In this document: positions 4,847 to 6,825 of the stretch, piece after piece | Layout: every line of letters starts with the position of its first letter | How positions within the stretch are numbered: position 1 is the first letter of the stretch | NCBI GenBank assembly: GCA_004293295.1 | Contig: RDYC01000287.1 | Span: 1-6,825 of the forward strand | DNA length: 6,825 nucleotides | Direction of reading: 5' to 3' | From: Bacteroidota bacterium | GTDB taxonomy: Bacteria > Bacteroidota > Bacteroidia > UKL13-3 | Program-made: the position numbers and the translations under genes | Notes under the pieces: model-generated | Seen by the model: only the letters and a program-made list of their open reading frames with translations | The model's database searches: none | Told to the model about the DNA's origin: nothing

Positions 4847-5881
4847 ATGATTAATGTAAATAAGCTTGGTATTGTGTTGCATAAAACAACCAATATTTTT
4901 GAATGCGAAGGCGTATTAAATCCGGGGGTTATAAAAGTAGGGGAGGTGATACACCTGTTTTACAGAGCAGTAACAAAAGATAATTATTCTACAATCGGCT
5001 ATTGCCAGTTGTCCTCGCCAATGGTTGTTGTAAGCCGAAATGATAAACCATTACTTTGTCCCCAATTTGATTATGAATTTCAAGGGTTGGAAGATCCGCG
5101 AATAGTGCAGATAGAAGGTACATATTACCTTACTTATACAGCATATGATGGCATTAACGCATTAGGTGCATTGGCTACCTCAACCGATTTGGTGCATTGG
5201 AAAAAACAGGGTGTAATAGTACCTAAAATTACCTACGAAGAGTTTAAACATTTTACAGAAGCAGAAGGTACCGTTCATGAAAAGTACATACGGTTTAATG
5301 ATTACCAAAAAAGCCATGAAAAACAAGATAGAAAACTATTGTTATGGGATAAAAACCTCATTTTTTTCCCAAGAAAAATTAATAATAAATTCTGCATTTT
5401 TCATCGCATTAAGCCAGATATTCAAATTGTAGTAGCCATAGAGAAACTCGAAGATTTAACTATAGAATTTTGGCAACGTTATTTTTTGCATTTTGACGAA
5501 CACATCGTATTGTCGCCCAAATTTGCGCATGAAGTAAGTTACATAGGCAGTGGTTGTCCGCCAGTAGAAACTGCCGATGGTTGGTTGATTATCTATCATG
5601 GCGTTCATGATACCGTTAAAGGTTATGTGTACTCTGCATGTGCCGCTTTGCTTGATTTGGAAAATCCAGCAAAAGAAATCTCCCGATTACCTTATCCTTT
5701 ATTTTTTCCGGAAAAGGAATGGGAACTTAAAGGGGAGGTAAATAATGTTTGCTTTCCAACAGGAGTTATTTTAGAAGAAGATACACTTTATATTTACTAC
5801 GGTGCCGCAGATGAACGAATTGCAGTAGCCTCGATTAACTTAAGCGAGTTGTTGGCAGAATTAAGAATAAATAAAAACTAA
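4847..5881 (+). CDS. GH130-family glycosidase / beta-mannoside phosphorylase-like enzyme
   Basis: The 344-aa protein fits the five-bladed beta-propeller family GH130, which splits beta-mannosides by phosphorolysis, or by hydrolysis in some subfamilies. Landmarks are EGVLNPGVI (21-29), LFYRA (37-41), GLEDPRI (80-86; D83 is the expected catalytic acid), TSTDLVHW (111-118), LLLWDKNLIFFPRKINNKF (164-182), FHRI (185-188), GSGCPPVETADGWLIIYHG (234-252), FPTG (303-306) and YYGAAD (317-322). The Arg/Lys/His residues in the WDKN, FHRI and YHG motifs suit a phosphate or sugar site, but phosphorylase and hydrolase cannot be separated by eye. A longer loop at about 127-163 between blades is polar and probably subfamily-specific. 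No signal peptide is seen, so it should act in the cytosol. The glycosyltransferase gene starts 10 bases downstream, suggesting that both act on the same mannose-type glycan (inference). Confidence 0.9.
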   Translation: MINVNKLGIVLHKTTNIFECEGVLNPGVIKVGEVIHLFYRAVTKDNYSTIGYCQLSSPMVVVSRNDKPLLCPQFDYEFQGLEDPRIVQIEGTYYLTYTAYDGINALGALATSTDLVHWKKQGVIVPKITYEEFKHFTEAEGTVHEKYIRFNDYQKSHEKQDRKLLLWDKNLIFFPRKINNKFCIFHRIKPDIQIVVAIEKLEDLTIEFWQRYFLHFDEHIVLSPKFAHEVSYIGSGCPPVETADGWLIIYHGVHDTVKGYVYSACAALLDLENPAKEISRLPYPLFFPEKEWELKGEVNNVCFPTGVILEEDTLYIYYGAADERIAVASINLSELLAELRINKN

Positions 5882-5891
5882 AACTACGTTT

Positions 5892-6825
5892 ATGACATCT
5901 AACAATACCAGTTATCATTCAATAGCCGAATTAAAATTTAAAAGAACAACGGGAGGTCTTTTATATGCAGGTCATCAAATGCACACAAGTCCTAAAATTC
6001 GCCTTCCAGAAATTTTATTTATTACTTCTTTTCCGCCAAGAGAATGCGGTATAGCTACGTATTCACAAGATTTAATCAACGCGTTAAACAACCAATATGA
6101 AAACTCGTTTAAATGCACCATTTGTGCATTAGAATCTGATGCAGAACAACATGCCTATAATGAACCTCCCCAGTATATTCTTAATACCGATGATTCCAAG
6201 TCCTTTGCCCAAACAGCCGGTTTTATCAATAAAAACGAGCACATTAAACTTGTTGTAATGCAGCACGAGTTTGGCTTTTTTGCGAATAAGGAAATTGAAT
6301 ACAAGCACTTTTTTGATGACATATGTAAACCTATTGTATTTGTTTTTCATACGGTGCTTCCAAATCCCAATGACGGATTGCGTAGAAGGGTGAGAGAGAT
6401 GTCAAACATAGCATCATCAGTAGTTGTTATGACCACCAATGCCCTAAACATTTTAACAAACGAGTACGGTGTTCCGCTTGAAAAAATTACTGTAATTCCT
6501 CATGGCACACACTTGGTGCCTCCTTTAGACAGAAGAAAGCTGAAACAACATTATCAGCTATCTGATAAAAAGGTGCTTTCTACATTTGGTTTATTGGGTT
6601 CCAGTAAGAGCATTGAAACAACCCTTAATGCGTTATCAACTGTTGTTAAAACGCATCCAGAAGTATTGTTTTTGGTGTTGGGGAAAACGCATCCCTCCAT
6701 TGTGAAACAAGAAGGAGAGCAATACAGAAGAATGCTTGAAGAAAAAGTAATCACCTTACATCTTCAAGAACATGTAAGGTTTGTAAATGAATACCTGCAA
6801 TTGCCAGTGCTTTTAGAATACCTCC
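5892..6825 (+). CDS. GT4-type glycosyltransferase, 3' end outside window
   Basis: An ATG at 5892, ten bases after the GH130 stop, opens a frame of 311 codons that stays open to the window edge, so the protein is truncated only by the window. It has the GT-B fold of family GT4: first strand and nucleotide loop ILFITSFPPRECGIATYSQDL (41-61), MQHEFGFF (123-130), FVFHTVLP (150-157), VVMTTNALNIL (178-188), VIPHG (201-205) marking the inter-domain linker, then the C-terminal domain with FGLLGSSKSIE (232-242) and LVLGKTHP (261-268). The donor-binding E-x7-E region has not been reached. Such enzymes transfer a sugar from a nucleotide-sugar to a glycan or lipid; the sugar is not readable, though the GH130 partner hints at mannose. 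There is a 40-residue polar extension before the first strand. An ATG at 5979 would shorten it, but the 5892 start gives normal operon spacing. Confidence 0.87.
   Translation, partial: MTSNNTSYHSIAELKFKRTTGGLLYAGHQMHTSPKIRLPEILFITSFPPRECGIATYSQDLINALNNQYENSFKCTICALESDAEQHAYNEPPQYILNTDDSKSFAQTAGFINKNEHIKLVVMQHEFGFFANKEIEYKHFFDDICKPIVFVFHTVLPNPNDGLRRRVREMSNIASSVVVMTTNALNILTNEYGVPLEKITVIPHGTHLVPPLDRRKLKQHYQLSDKKVLSTFGLLGSSKSIETTLNALSTVVKTHPEVLFLVLGKTHPSIVKQEGEQYRRMLEEKVITLHLQEHVRFVNEYLQLPVLLEYL

Noticed and set aside
6129..6754. Minus-strand frames (6129-6350 and 6554-6754) opposite the right end
   Set aside because: The plus strand holds one uninterrupted GT4 frame with all expected motifs, so these are antisense shadows.

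Overview
The window looks like a piece of a Bacteroidota chromosome, from an environmental Chitinophagales-, Sphingobacteriales- or Cytophagales-like lineage. The DNA is AT-rich. Start codons are preceded by A-rich leaders with no convincing Shine-Dalgarno sequence. The gene content also fits: a PorT-type outer-membrane beta-barrel protein, a small coiled-coil lipoprotein of the type named sll1863 family, and a GH130 enzyme next to a GT4-type glycosyltransferase. Every gene lies on the + strand. No mobile element, CRISPR array, tRNA or rRNA was seen.

Layout. Bases 1-396 hold the 3' end of a protein with a PD-(D/E)XK nuclease-like core. A 136-base gap with weak symmetry elements follows. Bases 533-2942 form a tight group: an NfsB-like nitroreductase, a 77-aa single-span membrane protein, a stand-alone NAD(P)H-hydrate dehydratase (nnrD) whose start overlaps the membrane-protein gene by 14 bases, and a seven-helix membrane protein of the DUF6629 type. 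Next comes the largest gap, 172 bases (2943-3114). It can fold into a long interrupted hairpin and also carries a candidate Bacteroidota promoter followed by a perfect 9-bp inverted repeat. The second group runs from 3115 to the window edge: coiled-coil lipoprotein, PorT-like barrel, cupin protein lacking the usual first-motif histidines, a 41-aa lysine-rich protein (4709-4834), GH130 glycosidase/phosphorylase, and a GT4-type glycosyltransferase cut by the window end. No gene-free stretch exceeds 300 bases.

How they may work together (inference). The first group combines NAD(P)H-dependent redox chemistry with repair of damaged NAD(P)H hydrates. The second group is about the cell envelope and glycans. 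Together they resemble a general-stress or stationary-phase locus: cofactor repair, envelope lipoprotein and barrel, a possibly metal-free cupin, and a glycan synthesis/turnover pair. Nothing here is clearly a new defence or mobile system. The points most worth checking are the inverted repeat at the candidate promoter, the short lysine-rich gene, the stand-alone nnrD coupled to a membrane peptide, and the GH130-GT pair.
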